Notes: generated from the sequence alone by a model not told the origin. A stretch of DNA of 36,733 nt from CADEFX01 sp050260355 (GCA_050260355.1 JBLNBZ010000012.1:1-36733); one strand, 5' to 3'; shown: positions 15,672 to 24,387, counted from the stretch's first letter. Program-made: numbers and translations.

Positions 15672-18600
15672 ATGTTCACCAGGCTGATGACCGCCCGCCG
15701 CTTTGCGCCCCTGTTCTGGTGCCAGTTCTTCTCTGCGCTCAACGACAACTTCGTCAAGACGGCCCTCGGCATCCTGATCCTGTATCAGATCGGCAGCTCG
15801 CACGGGCCGGCCCTCGTCACCCTGGCGACGGCCGTCTTCATCGCTCCCTTCTTCCTGCTCTCCGCGCTCGGCGGCGAGCTCGCAGACCGCAATGACAAGG
15901 CGTTCATCGCCGAGCGGGTGAAGCTCGCGGAGATTGGTGTCGCCGCCATCGCCGCCGCCGGCTTCCTGTCGCATTCGGTCCCGCTGCTGTTCATCGCGCT
16001 GGCGCTGTTCGGCGTCATCGGCGCGCTATTCGGACCTGTGAAGTACGGCATTCTCCCCGACCATCTGACAACGGAGGAGCTGTCGGCCGGCAACGCGCTG
16101 GTCGAAGGCGCCACCTTCCTCGCCATCCTGGCCGGCACGATCTTCGGCGGCCTGCTCATTGCCGGTGGAGGCAGCTCCTGGGCCATCGCCGCTCTGGTCA
16201 TGATCATGGCGCTCGCCTGCTGGCTGTCTGCGCGTCTCATCCCGCCCACGGGCGCTGCGTCACCCGATCTCGCCATCACGCGCAATCCGCTGCACTCGAC
16301 ATTGGCGCTGGTGAAGGAGCTCGGAGCCGACCGCCGGCTCTGGATCGGCGCGCAGATCGTGTCGTGGTTCTGGCTCGTCGGCGCCGTCGCCCTTTCTTTG
16401 CTGCCCACGCTCATGAAGGACCAGCTCGGCGGCACCGAAAACGTCGTCACGCTGGCGCTCGCCGTGTTCACCGTCGGCATCGCGCTCGGCTCGGTGGTCG
16501 CAGCGCGCGCCAGTCACATGCGGCCGAACCTGGCGCTGGTGCCGCTCGGCGCTTTCCTGATGGCCGTATTCGCCTTCAATATCGCCGCCGTCGTCTGGCG
16601 CGCGGCCCCCGCAGCCCAGGCCATCGGGCCGCTCGAGCTGCTGGCCGGTCTGAGCGGCGTCCCGCTCATCCTCGCCCTGCTCGGACTGTCCTTCGCCGGC
16701 GGCCTCTTCATCGTGCCGTCGTTTGCCGCCGTGCAGTCATGGGCGCCGGTCGAGCGCCGCGCCCGCGTCGTGGCGGCCACCAACGTCCTCTCCGCCGCCT
16801 ATATGGTCGGCGGCAGCCTTCTCGCCGCCCTCCTGCAGGCCGCAGGCGCCGGTACCGGCACGCTGTTCGTCCTGCTCGGGCTGGGCAATCTGCTCGCGAC
16901 CGGGCTCGTGCTGCGGGCCTGGGGCCGGGACGGCGTCCAGGATGTGGCCCGGTTCCTGTTCAGGCTGCTCTTCCAGCTCGAGGTCAAAGGCCTCGAGAAC
17001 CTGCCGCCCACGGGCGAGCGCACCGTCATCGCGCCCAACCACGTGAGCCTCGTCGACGGCCCCCTGCTGCACGCGATCCTGCCCTTCTCCGCCACGTTTG
17101 CCGTCGACACCGGCATCGCGACCGCGTGGTGGGCCAAACCGTTTCTCAAGCTCATCCGCACCTACACGCTCGATCCGACCAAGCCGCTCGCCGCCCGCGG
17201 CCTCGTCAACTCCCTGAAGACGGGCGAGACCATCGTCATCTTCCCCGAGGGCCGCATCACCGTGACCGGCGGCCTCATGAAGGTCTACGACGGCACGGCC
17301 ATGATCGCGGAGAAGGCCGACGCCTGGATCGTGCCGGTCCGCATCGAGGGGCCGGAGCGCTCGCCGCTCGGCTACCTGCGCCGCACTCAGATCAGGAAAA
17401 CGCTGCTGCCCAAGACCACCGTCACCTTCCTCGCACCGCGCAAGCTCGCGGTCGCGCCCGAGCTCAAGGGCAAGGCACGCCGCCAGGCAGCCGGCGCCCA
17501 GCTCCAGGACATCATGGTCGACAGCGCGGTCGAGACCGCGCGCATCGATCAGACGCTGTTCGCCGCACTCGTCCGCGCCCAGGAGCAGCGCGCCGCCCAG
17601 AAGATCGCCGTGGAGGATCCCCTCGGCAGCAAGCTCTCCTACCGCAAGCTCATCCTCGGCGCGCAGGTGCTGGGCGCTGAGCTCGAGCGTGAGGCGCCGC
17701 TCGGCGCGTCGGTCGGCGTCATGCTGCCCAATTCGGCCGGCGTCGCGGCCACCTTCTTCGCGCTCCAGTCCATCGGGCGCGTGCCCGCCATGATCAACTT
17801 TACCGCGGGCCCCGCCAACGTGCTGGCGGCCTGCGCCGCGGCGAAGGTCGAGGTCGTCCTCACGTCGACGGCCTTCATCGAGAAGGCCAAGCTCGGACCC
17901 GTCGTCGAGAAGCTGCGCGAGAAGGTTCGCATCGTCTACCTGGAGGACGTGCGGGCCAGGATCGGCTTCGCCGATAAGCTGCGCGGTCTCCTGCAAGGCT
18001 CGACGCCGCGCGCGACACGCTCCGCCGATGATCCCGCGGTGGTCCTCTTCACCTCGGGCTCGGAGGGCGCGCCCAAGGGCGTGGTGCTGTCCCACCGCAA
18101 CATTCTCGCCAACTGCGCACAGTGCCTCACGCGCTTTGCCGCCAATGGCGAGGACAAGGTGTTCAACGTGCTGCCGGTGTTCCACTCGTTCGGCCTGACT
18201 GGAGGCATGATCATGCCGCTGGTCGGTGGCATCCCCGTCTATCTCTATCCTTCGCCGCTGCATTACCGCATCGTGCCCGAGCTGGTGTACGGCTCGAACG
18301 CCACCATCCTGTTCGGCACCGACACGTTCCTCAACGGCTACGCGCGCGCGGCGCATCCTTACGACTTCCACCGCGTGCGCCTCATCATGGCGGGGGCCGA
18401 GGCGGTCAAGGAGCGCACACGCCAGACCTATGCCGAGAAGTTCGGCGTGCGCATCCTCGAGGGCTACGGCGTCACGGAGACATCGCCGGTGCTGGCCATG
18501 AACTCGCCGCTCGCCAATCGCGCCGGCACGGTCGGACGGCTGTCACCGCTGATGCAGGCAAGGCTCGAGCCCGTCCCCGGCATCGAGGACGGCGGCCGGC

Positions 18601-19091
18601 TCCTCGTGCGCGGGCCCAACGTGATGCTGGGCTACTATCGCGCCGAGAATCCGGGCGTGCTCGAGCGGCCCGCGGACGGATGGCACGACACGGGCGACAT
18701 CGTCACGATCGACGCCGACGGCTTCGTCCGCATCAAGGGACGCGCCAAGCGCTTTGCCAAGATCGGCGGCGAGATGGTGTCGTTGACGGCCGTAGAAGCG
18801 ATGGCGAGCGAGCTATGGCCGTCAGCACTGTCGATCGTCGTCTCGCTGCCCGATGCCCGCAAGGGCGAGCGCCTCGTGCTCATCACGCAGGAGAAGGCCG
18901 TCACGCGCGAGGCTTTGTCGCGCCATGCCAAGCTCAAGGGTGCCTCCGAGCTGAGCGTGCCGGCCGAGGTCATGATCCTCGACCACCTTCCGTTGCTGGG
19001 CTCGGGCAAGCCGGACTACGTCGCCGCCACCGCCCTTGCGCGTGAGCGGGCCGCACCTGCGGCCGCCGCAGCCAGCATCGCGGCGGCGTAG
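15672..19091 (+). CDS. LplT-PlsC-acyl-ACP synthetase fusion (Aas-type)
   Basis: A 1139-residue three-part envelope-lipid protein. Residues 1 to about 420 are an MFS lysophospholipid transporter-like domain (FWCQFFSALNDNFVKTALGI, then LGGELADRNDK). About 430-620 are a PlsC acyltransferase with the H-x4-D box NHVSLVDG (about 456) and the FPEGRITVTGGLMKVYDG motif. About 640-1115 are an AMP-forming acyl-ACP synthetase (FTSGSEGAPKG near 794, GYGVTETSPV near 932, DGWHDTGDIV, a late Lys in GSGKPDYVA). In E. coli the same steps are split between LplT and Aas: lysophospholipid is flipped inward and re-acylated with an ACP-activated fatty acid. The start ATG follows AAAGG at nine bases. It probably forms a single-gene unit. 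Confidence 0.9.
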   Translation: MFTRLMTARRFAPLFWCQFFSALNDNFVKTALGILILYQIGSSHGPALVTLATAVFIAPFFLLSALGGELADRNDKAFIAERVKLAEIGVAAIAAAGFLSHSVPLLFIALALFGVIGALFGPVKYGILPDHLTTEELSAGNALVEGATFLAILAGTIFGGLLIAGGGSSWAIAALVMIMALACWLSARLIPPTGAASPDLAITRNPLHSTLALVKELGADRRLWIGAQIVSWFWLVGAVALSLLPTLMKDQLGGTENVVTLALAVFTVGIALGSVVAARASHMRPNLALVPLGAFLMAVFAFNIAAVVWRAAPAAQAIGPLELLAGLSGVPLILALLGLSFAGGLFIVPSFAAVQSWAPVERRARVVAATNVLSAAYMVGGSLLAALLQAAGAGTGTLFVLLGLGNLLATGLVLRAWGRDGVQDVARFLFRLLFQLEVKGLENLPPTGERTVIAPNHVSLVDGPLLHAILPFSATFAVDTGIATAWWAKPFLKLIRTYTLDPTKPLAARGLVNSLKTGETIVIFPEGRITVTGGLMKVYDGTAMIAEKADAWIVPVRIEGPERSPLGYLRRTQIRKTLLPKTTVTFLAPRKLAVAPELKGKARRQAAGAQLQDIMVDSAVETARIDQTLFAALVRAQEQRAAQKIAVEDPLGSKLSYRKLILGAQVLGAELEREAPLGASVGVMLPNSAGVAATFFALQSIGRVPAMINFTAGPANVLAACAAAKVEVVLTSTAFIEKAKLGPVVEKLREKVRIVYLEDVRARIGFADKLRGLLQGSTPRATRSADDPAVVLFTSGSEGAPKGVVLSHRNILANCAQCLTRFAANGEDKVFNVLPVFHSFGLTGGMIMPLVGGIPVYLYPSPLHYRIVPELVYGSNATILFGTDTFLNGYARAAHPYDFHRVRLIMAGAEAVKERTRQTYAEKFGVRILEGYGVTETSPVLAMNSPLANRAGTVGRLSPLMQARLEPVPGIEDGGRLLVRGPNVMLGYYRAENPGVLERPADGWHDTGDIVTIDADGFVRIKGRAKRFAKIGGEMVSLTAVEAMASELWPSALSIVVSLPDARKGERLVLITQEKAVTREALSRHAKLKGASELSVPAEVMILDHLPLLGSGKPDYVAATALARERAAPAAAAASIAAA

Positions 19092-19105
19092 CTTCGTCAG
19101 GCGGT

Positions 19106-19129
19106 GCGGGCGCGCTACCCGCCCGTTTT
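19106..19129 (+). terminator. possible terminator after the Aas fusion
   Basis: GCGGG (19106-19110) and CCCGC (19118-19122) form a five-base stem with a seven-base loop, followed two bases later by GTTTT. It lies 15 bases past the stop and overlaps the 3' end of the opposite gene. The short stem makes it tentative. Confidence 0.4.
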
Positions 19130-19339
19130 CGCCTCCGAGTGGGCCGCGGGAGCAGGTCCGCGCGCGATCGTCAGCGCCTCGCGGATCACAGCGTCGTCGC
19201 CGATATGATTGGCCAGCAGCAGCACGAGGCGCGCGTTCAGCGCCGCGCTCTCCCCTTCGCTGAGCCCGCGGTGCGCATCGATGATGGCGCCGTAGATGTC
19301 GTCGGCATTGGCCAGATTGAGCTCGCGCTGCAGGGGCAT
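19115..19339 (-). CDS. DUF2783 small protein, possible monooxygenase partner
   Basis: A 74-residue protein of the DUF2783 type, with LNLANADDIYGAIIDAHRGL and SEGESAALNARLVLLLANHI predicted as two helices, followed by IGDDAVIREAL and a low-complexity tail. It starts only seven bases after the FAD monooxygenase stop, with a GAGG ribosome-binding site, so the two are surely co-transcribed. In Pseudomonas putida the 3-hydroxyphenylacetate 6-hydroxylase needs a very small coupling protein (MhaB) beside its flavoprotein (MhaA). The size and place here fit that role, but this is an inference, not a sequence match I could verify. The ATG at 19339 was preferred because the upstream frame is the neighbour's coding region in another frame. 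Confidence 0.75.
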   Translation of the reverse strand: MPLQRELNLANADDIYGAIIDAHRGLSEGESAALNARLVLLLANHIGDDAVIREALTIARGPAPAAHSEAKTGG

Positions 19340-19346
19340 GGGCACC

Positions 19347-20942
19347 TCAGGAAGCGGCAAGGGCGCGCCGGCGCGCGGCGCTGACATCGGCCGGCCCCGG
19401 CGCACGCCAGCGCGCCGCCACATGCTGGTCCGGGCGGAACAGATAGAGCGCAGGCTCGCTCGCAGCTCCATAGCGCCGGCAGGCAAGCTCGTCGGACACG
19501 ACCGTCGGGCTCAGCCCATCGCCGGCGCGCCCGTCGCACGGCACCGGCGGCTGACCTCCGCCCGGCGAGAACCAGATGGACTTGAACTCATCGCCCAAGC
19601 CCTCCAGCAGCCAGCCGTTGCCGAGCGGCGCATCTGAGGCGGGCGCGCCCGGACGCAAGCCCGGCGTGTCCTGCAGGGCGAAGCCGTCGGGCGTGCTCAA
19701 GTCGGAGCCGTCGTAGATTGTGGGCAGCGACAGGCGGCCCGAGTTGAGGAGCCTGCGCGCGAACGGCTCGGTCTCGGCAAGCGCCAGCACCGCGTCCCGC
19801 ATGCCGCGCGCGCCCGGCCCTTTCGGCGAGATGAAGTCCGTCGAGCGCGATGAGGCCAGAACATTCTCTTCGGCGGCCCGGCATCGTTCGCTGTCGTAGC
19901 TGTCGATGAGCCGTTCTGGCGCCTCCCCGCGCAGAACGCAATCGAGCTTCCAAGCCAGATTGTCCGCATCCTGGATGCCGGAGTTGCCGCCGCGCGCACC
20001 GAAGGGCGACACCTGGTGTGCCGCATCGCCCGCAAAGACGATGCGGCCGTGGCGGAAACGCTCGAGCCTGCGGCAATGGAAGCGATAGCAGCTCACCCAG
20101 ACAAGCTCGAACGCGATGTCGCCGAGCATGCCGCGCACGCGCCGCGCCACGTTCTCGGGCCGCATTTCCACGTCCCGATCGGCGTCCGCGCCGATCTGGA
20201 AATCGAGCCGCCACACGTTGTCGGCCTGACGATGCAGCAGCGCCGACTGGCCAGGGTTGAATGGCGGATCGAACCAGAACCAGCGCTCGGTCGGCCGATC
20301 GATCTCGAGCCGGATATCGCAGATCAGGAACTGATCGTTGAAGGTCTGTCCGAGAAAGCCGAGCCCCAGCTCGCGGCGCACCGTCGATCGCACGCCATCC
20401 GCGGCGACGAGCCAATCTGCCGTGAGGCGATACGGCCCCTCCGGCGTCGCAACGTCGATCAGCGCACCGTCCGCGCGGCTCCCGAGCCGGGTCAGCTCGT
20501 GACCCCAGCGCAGATCGATGAGCCCGCTCTCGATCGCAGCCGCCACGCAGGCGTCCTCGAAGTGAAACTGCTGCAGGTTGATGAACGCCGGCCGTTGATG
20601 ACCGGGCTCCGGCAGCAGATCGAACTGATAGACCGCACGCGCGCCGTTGAAGACCTTGCCCGTCTTCCACGTGACGCCGCGCTCGATCAGGCGATCGGCA
20701 AGCCCCAGCCGGCCCATGATCTCGAGCGTGCGCTTCGACCAGCAGATGGCGCGGCTGCCCTGCGACAACGCCTGGCGCGATTCCAGAACCACGCTGCGGT
20801 GCCCCTTGCGGGCAAGGTCGAGCGCGAGCACCAGGCCGACGGGACCCGCGCCGACGATGACGACGCGGTGGTGCGGAGGCTCGAGCCGGTCCTGATCCGG
20901 CGAGCGGCGATAGGCGTACGCGCTGCCGGCCGCGACGCTCAT
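19347..20942 (-). CDS. FAD-dependent aromatic monooxygenase (PheA/TfdB/MhpA class)
   Basis: A 531-residue single-component-type flavoprotein hydroxylase. It has the FAD motif VVIVGAGPVGLVLALDLARKGH (GxGxxG at 31-36), the DG motif LVAADGVRSTVRRELG (Asp182-Gly183) and the GD motif IVFAGDAAHQVSPFGARGGN (Gly305-Asp306), then NSGIQDADNLAWKL. Such enzymes use NAD(P)H and O2 to hydroxylate a phenolic ring. Its place between homogentisate genes and a tiny partner suggests hydroxylation of a hydroxyphenylacetate-like acid to homogentisate; the substrate is not proven. The start ATG overlaps the MBL gene's TGA (ATGA), so translation is coupled. The frame runs far upstream through the neighbouring genes, but that part is out-of-frame sequence, so the ATG at 20942 is used. 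Confidence 0.88.
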   Translation of the reverse strand: MSVAAGSAYAYRRSPDQDRLEPPHHRVVIVGAGPVGLVLALDLARKGHRSVVLESRQALSQGSRAICWSKRTLEIMGRLGLADRLIERGVTWKTGKVFNGARAVYQFDLLPEPGHQRPAFINLQQFHFEDACVAAAIESGLIDLRWGHELTRLGSRADGALIDVATPEGPYRLTADWLVAADGVRSTVRRELGLGFLGQTFNDQFLICDIRLEIDRPTERWFWFDPPFNPGQSALLHRQADNVWRLDFQIGADADRDVEMRPENVARRVRGMLGDIAFELVWVSCYRFHCRRLERFRHGRIVFAGDAAHQVSPFGARGGNSGIQDADNLAWKLDCVLRGEAPERLIDSYDSERCRAAEENVLASSRSTDFISPKGPGARGMRDAVLALAETEPFARRLLNSGRLSLPTIYDGSDLSTPDGFALQDTPGLRPGAPASDAPLGNGWLLEGLGDEFKSIWFSPGGGQPPVPCDGRAGDGLSPTVVSDELACRRYGAASEPALYLFRPDQHVAARWRAPGPADVSAARRRALAAS

Positions 20943-21895
20943 CCTGATCCCTGCAGCGCGGCCCACATGGCGCGGTCGCGCTCCGCCGTCCAGATGCGCG
21001 GCGTATCGATGCCCTGGGCCTCGTCGTAGGCGCGCGCGATGTTGAAGGGCTGGCAGTGCTCGAAAATCGGCCAGCTTTCGTACTTCGGGCGCATGGCGGC
21101 CGTCGCCTCGTCGAAGCACGCCTTGAGCGAGGCTCCGCGGGCAACGCCCCGCTTCACCGGCTCGTAGGTGTCCACCAGGAAGTCGCGCGTGAGCGCGATG
21201 CCCTGCGCGACGGTGTCTGCGCCGATCAGCGCATCGCCGCGCCCCGGAACGAGGGCTTCCGCCTTGAACGCCGCCAGCCGCGACAGCGTGGCCGGCCAGT
21301 CGGTGAAGTGCGCGTCGCCGCAATAGCAGGCCGACTTGTACTCGACGATATCGCCCGAGAACACGACGTTGGCGTCGGGAACGTAAGCGATAATGTCGCC
21401 CGCCGTGTGGGCACGGCCCACGTGCATCAGGTCGACGCGGCGCTTGCCGAGCCAGAGCGTCATCCGATCCTTGAACGTGACGGTCGGCCACGTCAGCCCC
21501 GGGATCGTCTCCGCCGCACGGAACAGGCGCGGAAAGCGGCCGTACTCGGAATCCCAGTCCTCCTTGCCGCGCTCGGCGATCATGGCTCGGCACTTGTCGG
21601 AGGCGACGATCTCCTGCGCCTTGTAGGCCGAGGCGCCGAGCACGCGCACGGCGTGGTAGTGCGACAGCACCACGTACTTGATGGGCTTGTCGGTCACCTG
21701 CCGCACGCGCTCGATCACCAGCCCCGCCATCACCGGCGTCGCCTGCGCGTCGATGACGATGACGCCGTCGTCGCCGATGATGATGCCCGAGTTCGGATCG
21801 CCTTCCGCCGTGAACGCGTAGAGATCGCGCCCGATCTCGGCGAACGTGATCTTCTTCTCGGCCATGTCGCCGGTTGAAGCAAAGCCCTGGGCCAT
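20939..21895 (-). CDS. MBL-fold hydrolase with incomplete metal site
   Basis: A 318-residue metallo-beta-lactamase-fold protein in the homogentisate operon. The fold is clear: GIIIGDDGVIVIDAQATP, then VVLSHYHAVRVLG, HVGRAHTAGDIIAYVPDANVVFSGDIVEY and ALVPGRGDALIG. Compared with the canonical HxHxDH, here His79 and His81 are followed by Val83 and Arg84. The later His163 and Asp182 are kept, and the last ligand (usually in PGHG) is Arg219. Thus the three Zn1 His remain and most Zn2 ligands are lost. The reaction is unknown; hydrolysis of a ring-cleavage or thioester side product is possible. The ATG at 21895 has GAGGAAA before it; an ATG at 21865 is an alternative. It overlaps the next gene by four bases. 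Confidence 0.85.
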   Translation of the reverse strand: MAQGFASTGDMAEKKITFAEIGRDLYAFTAEGDPNSGIIIGDDGVIVIDAQATPVMAGLVIERVRQVTDKPIKYVVLSHYHAVRVLGASAYKAQEIVASDKCRAMIAERGKEDWDSEYGRFPRLFRAAETIPGLTWPTVTFKDRMTLWLGKRRVDLMHVGRAHTAGDIIAYVPDANVVFSGDIVEYKSACYCGDAHFTDWPATLSRLAAFKAEALVPGRGDALIGADTVAQGIALTRDFLVDTYEPVKRGVARGASLKACFDEATAAMRPKYESWPIFEHCQPFNIARAYDEAQGIDTPRIWTAERDRAMWAALQGSG

Positions 21896-21936
21896 TCTCG
21901 TTTCCTCGCTGGTGCTCGTCTCGTTGGGCCGAACGT

Positions 21937-23007
21937 TTACAGCCATCTGCTGCGCGGCGAGCCGCGCGCGTCGTACTTGACAGCCTGCTGATCGATGGCG
22001 CCGAAGATGCTGCGTCCGGCCGCATCGAGCATCTCGATGCGCACGCGGTCGCCGAACGCGAGAAACGGCGTGCGCGGCTTGCCGCCGACCAGCGTCTCGA
22101 CCACGCGGACCTCGGCAAGGCACGTGTAGCCGTCTCCGCCTTGATCGACCGGCTTGCCGGGGCCGCCGCCCTCGCCCTTGTTGGACACGGTCCCCGAGCC
22201 CAGAATCGTGCCGGCGGAGAGGCGCCGCGTCTTGGCGGCATGCGCGATAAGGTCGGCGAAGGAGAAGGTCATGTCCTTGCCGGCGTTCGGCTGGCCGAGC
22301 AGGCGGCCGTTGACGTGAGCCAGCAGCGGCAAGTGCACCTTGCCGCCGCGCCATGCCGGGCCCAACTCGTCCGGCGTCACCGCGACCGGAGAGAACGCCG
22401 AGGACGGCTTGCCATGGAAGAAGCCGAAGCCCTTGGCCAGCTCCGGCGGGATCAGGTTGCGCAGCGACACGTCGTTGACGAGCACGATCAGGCGAACGTG
22501 CTCGAGCGCATCCGCGGCCGATACGCCCATCGGCACATCGCCCAGAATAACGGCGATCTCGCCTTCCAGATCGACGCCCCAGGCCTCGTCCGCGACCTCG
22601 ATCGGATCGCAGGCGCCGAGCAGGGTGTCGGAGCCGCCCTGGTACATCAGCGGATCGACCGCAAAGCTCGCCGGCAGCTCGGCGCCGCGGGCTTTGCGGG
22701 CAAGCTCGACGTGATTGATGTAGGCGGAGCCGTCGGCCCATTGATAGGCGCGCGGCAACGGAGCCATCGCGCGTGCCGGATCGAAGTTGAACGCCGGCAG
22801 ACGCGGCGGGGCGGCATCGAGTGCCCCGTCGATCTCCGCGGCGACCCGCTCGGCCGCCAGCACGTACGTGTCCCAGTCGTCGAGAAACTGCTGCATGGTC
22901 GCAAGGCCGGCGATGACGTCGGCCGCCCGCACCGCCTTCGAAAGATCGCGCGACACCAGCACCAGCTCCCCGTCGCGCGTACCGTTCCTCAGCGTTGCAA
23001 GCTTCAT
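21937..23007 (-). CDS. fumarylacetoacetate hydrolase family protein
   Basis: Likely fumarylacetoacetase, which cleaves 4-fumarylacetoacetate to fumarate and acetoacetate, the last step of tyrosine/homogentisate breakdown. The 356-residue protein carries the metal ligands GVDLEGEIAVILGDV (Glu148, Glu150) and VNDVSLRN (Asp179), the Lys in FFHGKPSSAFSP, and the late GTILGSGTVSNKGEG loop. The N-terminal beta domain (MKLATLRNGTRDGELVLVSRD) is the prokaryotic type. The ATG at 23007 has AGGAA six bases upstream. It lies 27 bases after hmgA on the same strand, which supports the specific role over other FAH-family activities. Confidence 0.9.
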   Translation of the reverse strand: MKLATLRNGTRDGELVLVSRDLSKAVRAADVIAGLATMQQFLDDWDTYVLAAERVAAEIDGALDAAPPRLPAFNFDPARAMAPLPRAYQWADGSAYINHVELARKARGAELPASFAVDPLMYQGGSDTLLGACDPIEVADEAWGVDLEGEIAVILGDVPMGVSAADALEHVRLIVLVNDVSLRNLIPPELAKGFGFFHGKPSSAFSPVAVTPDELGPAWRGGKVHLPLLAHVNGRLLGQPNAGKDMTFSFADLIAHAAKTRRLSAGTILGSGTVSNKGEGGGPGKPVDQGGDGYTCLAEVRVVETLVGGKPRTPFLAFGDRVRIEMLDAAGRSIFGAIDQQAVKYDARGSPRSRWL

Positions 23008-23034
23008 TGCAGTTCCTGCTCGCCGTTGCCGGGC

Positions 23035-24333
23035 TCAGCGCCGCTCCGGGTCGAAGCGTTTCTTGAGCCCCGCCCAGCAGTCCACATAGTCCTTCTGCAG
23101 CGCATCGGTCTCGGCTGCAAACTTCGTCACGCGCTGCGGAAACCGGCTCTCGAACATGAAGGCGAGCGTGCCCGTCAGCTTGACCGGCTTCAGCTCGACG
23201 TTGCTGGCGTGCTCGAAAGCCTGCGCGTCGGGGCCGTGCGGCAGCATGCAGTTGTGCAGGCTGGCGCCGCCGGGCGTGAAGCCCTCAGGCTTGGCGTCGT
23301 AGACGCCGTAAACCAGCCCCATGAACTCCGACATGATGTTGCGGTGATACCAGGGCGGGCGAAACGTGTTCTCGGCCACCAGCCAGCGCTCCGGAAAGAT
23401 GACGAAGTCGATGTTCGACGTGCCCGGCGTTTCCGACGGCGCACTCAGCACCGAGAAGATCGACGGATCCGGATGATCGAAGGAGATGGCGCCGACCGGC
23501 GAGTAGCGGCGCAGGTCGTACTTGTAGGGGGCATAGTTGCCGTGCCAGGCCACCACATCGAGCGGCGAGGCCTCGATCGTGGTGCGCCAGAAGGCACCGC
23601 CCCACTTCACCGTGAGCTGGTGCGGCACGTCGCGGTCCTCGTAAGCGGCGACGGGCGTCAGGAAATCGCGCGAGTTGGCGAGACAGTTGGCACCGATCGG
23701 ACCGCGCTCCGGCAGCGCGAAGGCGCCGCCATAGTTCTCGCACACGTAGCCGCGCGCCGGGCCGCCCATCAGCTCGACACGGAGCTTGACCCCGCGCGGG
23801 ATGACGACGATCTCGCCGGGCTCCGCCTCGATGATGCCGAACTCCGTGCAGAAGCGCAGCCGCTCCTCCTGCAGCACCACCAGCATCTCGGCGTCGGCGT
23901 TGTAGAAGCAGGCATCGCGCATGGACTGCGTGGCGAGATAGATGTGCGCCGCCATGCCGGTCTGGGTTCCGGCGTCGCCGGCGGTGGTCATGGTGCGCAT
24001 GCCTTCGATGAAGGTCAGCTTCTCGCGCGGGATCGGTATCGGGCTCCATCTGAGCTGCCCGATCGGCATCTCGTGCTCGTGGCAGGGTGCGGTGCGCCAC
24101 AACCCGTCGTCGATCTTGGTGAAACGCCCGGAGTGCTTCACGGACGGGCGGATGCGGTAGAGCCACGAGCGCTCGTTGGAGGCACGCGGCGCCGTGAAGG
24201 GCGAGCCGGAGAGCTGCTCGGCGTAGAGACCGTAGGCGCACCGCTGCGGCGAGTTGCGGCCGACGGGAAGCGCTCCCGGCAACGCCTCTGTCTCGAAGCT
24301 GTTGCCGAACCCTGACATGTAGGCAACCGCCAT
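23035..24333 (-). CDS. hmgA: homogentisate 1,2-dioxygenase
   Basis: Opens the aromatic ring of homogentisate with O2 to give 4-maleylacetoacetate, using a single non-heme Fe(II). The 432-residue length is typical of bacterial HmgA. The iron ligands are all visible: His330 and Glu336 in WYHRNIMSEF and His366 in CMLPHGPD, each five positions earlier than human His335, Glu341 and His371. The N-terminus YMSGFGNSFETEALPGALP is the family hallmark. It is first in the operon hmgA-fah-MBL-monooxygenase-DUF2783 and has a near-perfect ribosome-binding site. A maleylacetoacetate isomerase gene is not in the window. Confidence 0.97.
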   Translation of the reverse strand: MAVAYMSGFGNSFETEALPGALPVGRNSPQRCAYGLYAEQLSGSPFTAPRASNERSWLYRIRPSVKHSGRFTKIDDGLWRTAPCHEHEMPIGQLRWSPIPIPREKLTFIEGMRTMTTAGDAGTQTGMAAHIYLATQSMRDACFYNADAEMLVVLQEERLRFCTEFGIIEAEPGEIVVIPRGVKLRVELMGGPARGYVCENYGGAFALPERGPIGANCLANSRDFLTPVAAYEDRDVPHQLTVKWGGAFWRTTIEASPLDVVAWHGNYAPYKYDLRRYSPVGAISFDHPDPSIFSVLSAPSETPGTSNIDFVIFPERWLVAENTFRPPWYHRNIMSEFMGLVYGVYDAKPEGFTPGGASLHNCMLPHGPDAQAFEHASNVELKPVKLTGTLAFMFESRFPQRVTKFAAETDALQKDYVDCWAGLKKRFDPERR

Positions 24334-24336
24334 GGC

Positions 24337-24347
24337 GACCTCCTTTG
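24337..24347 (-). promoter_or_regulatory. strong ribosome-binding site of hmgA
   Basis: Read on the minus strand, GCAAAGGAGGT ends three to four bases before the ATG at 24333. This near-perfect anti-16S match is the best in the window and fixes the hmgA start. Confidence 0.85.
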
Positions 24348-24387
24348 CGGCCCTCCCCGTTCGGCCCGTTGTTGTCGGCCGCTGATT

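Noticed and set aside
16737..18371. Minus-strand open frame inside the Aas fusion
   Set aside because: Low-complexity Arg/Ala/Gly/Glu composition and fully covered by a gene with three recognised domains.
20943..22241. Upstream extension of the FAD monooxygenase frame into the MBL and fumarylacetoacetase genes
   Set aside because: The extension is out of frame with two real genes; the flavoprotein starts normally at the coupled ATG at 20942.
21874..24315. Long plus-strand open frame opposite hmgA and the fumarylacetoacetase gene
   Set aside because: Antisense shadow of two well-supported genes, with no recognisable motif.
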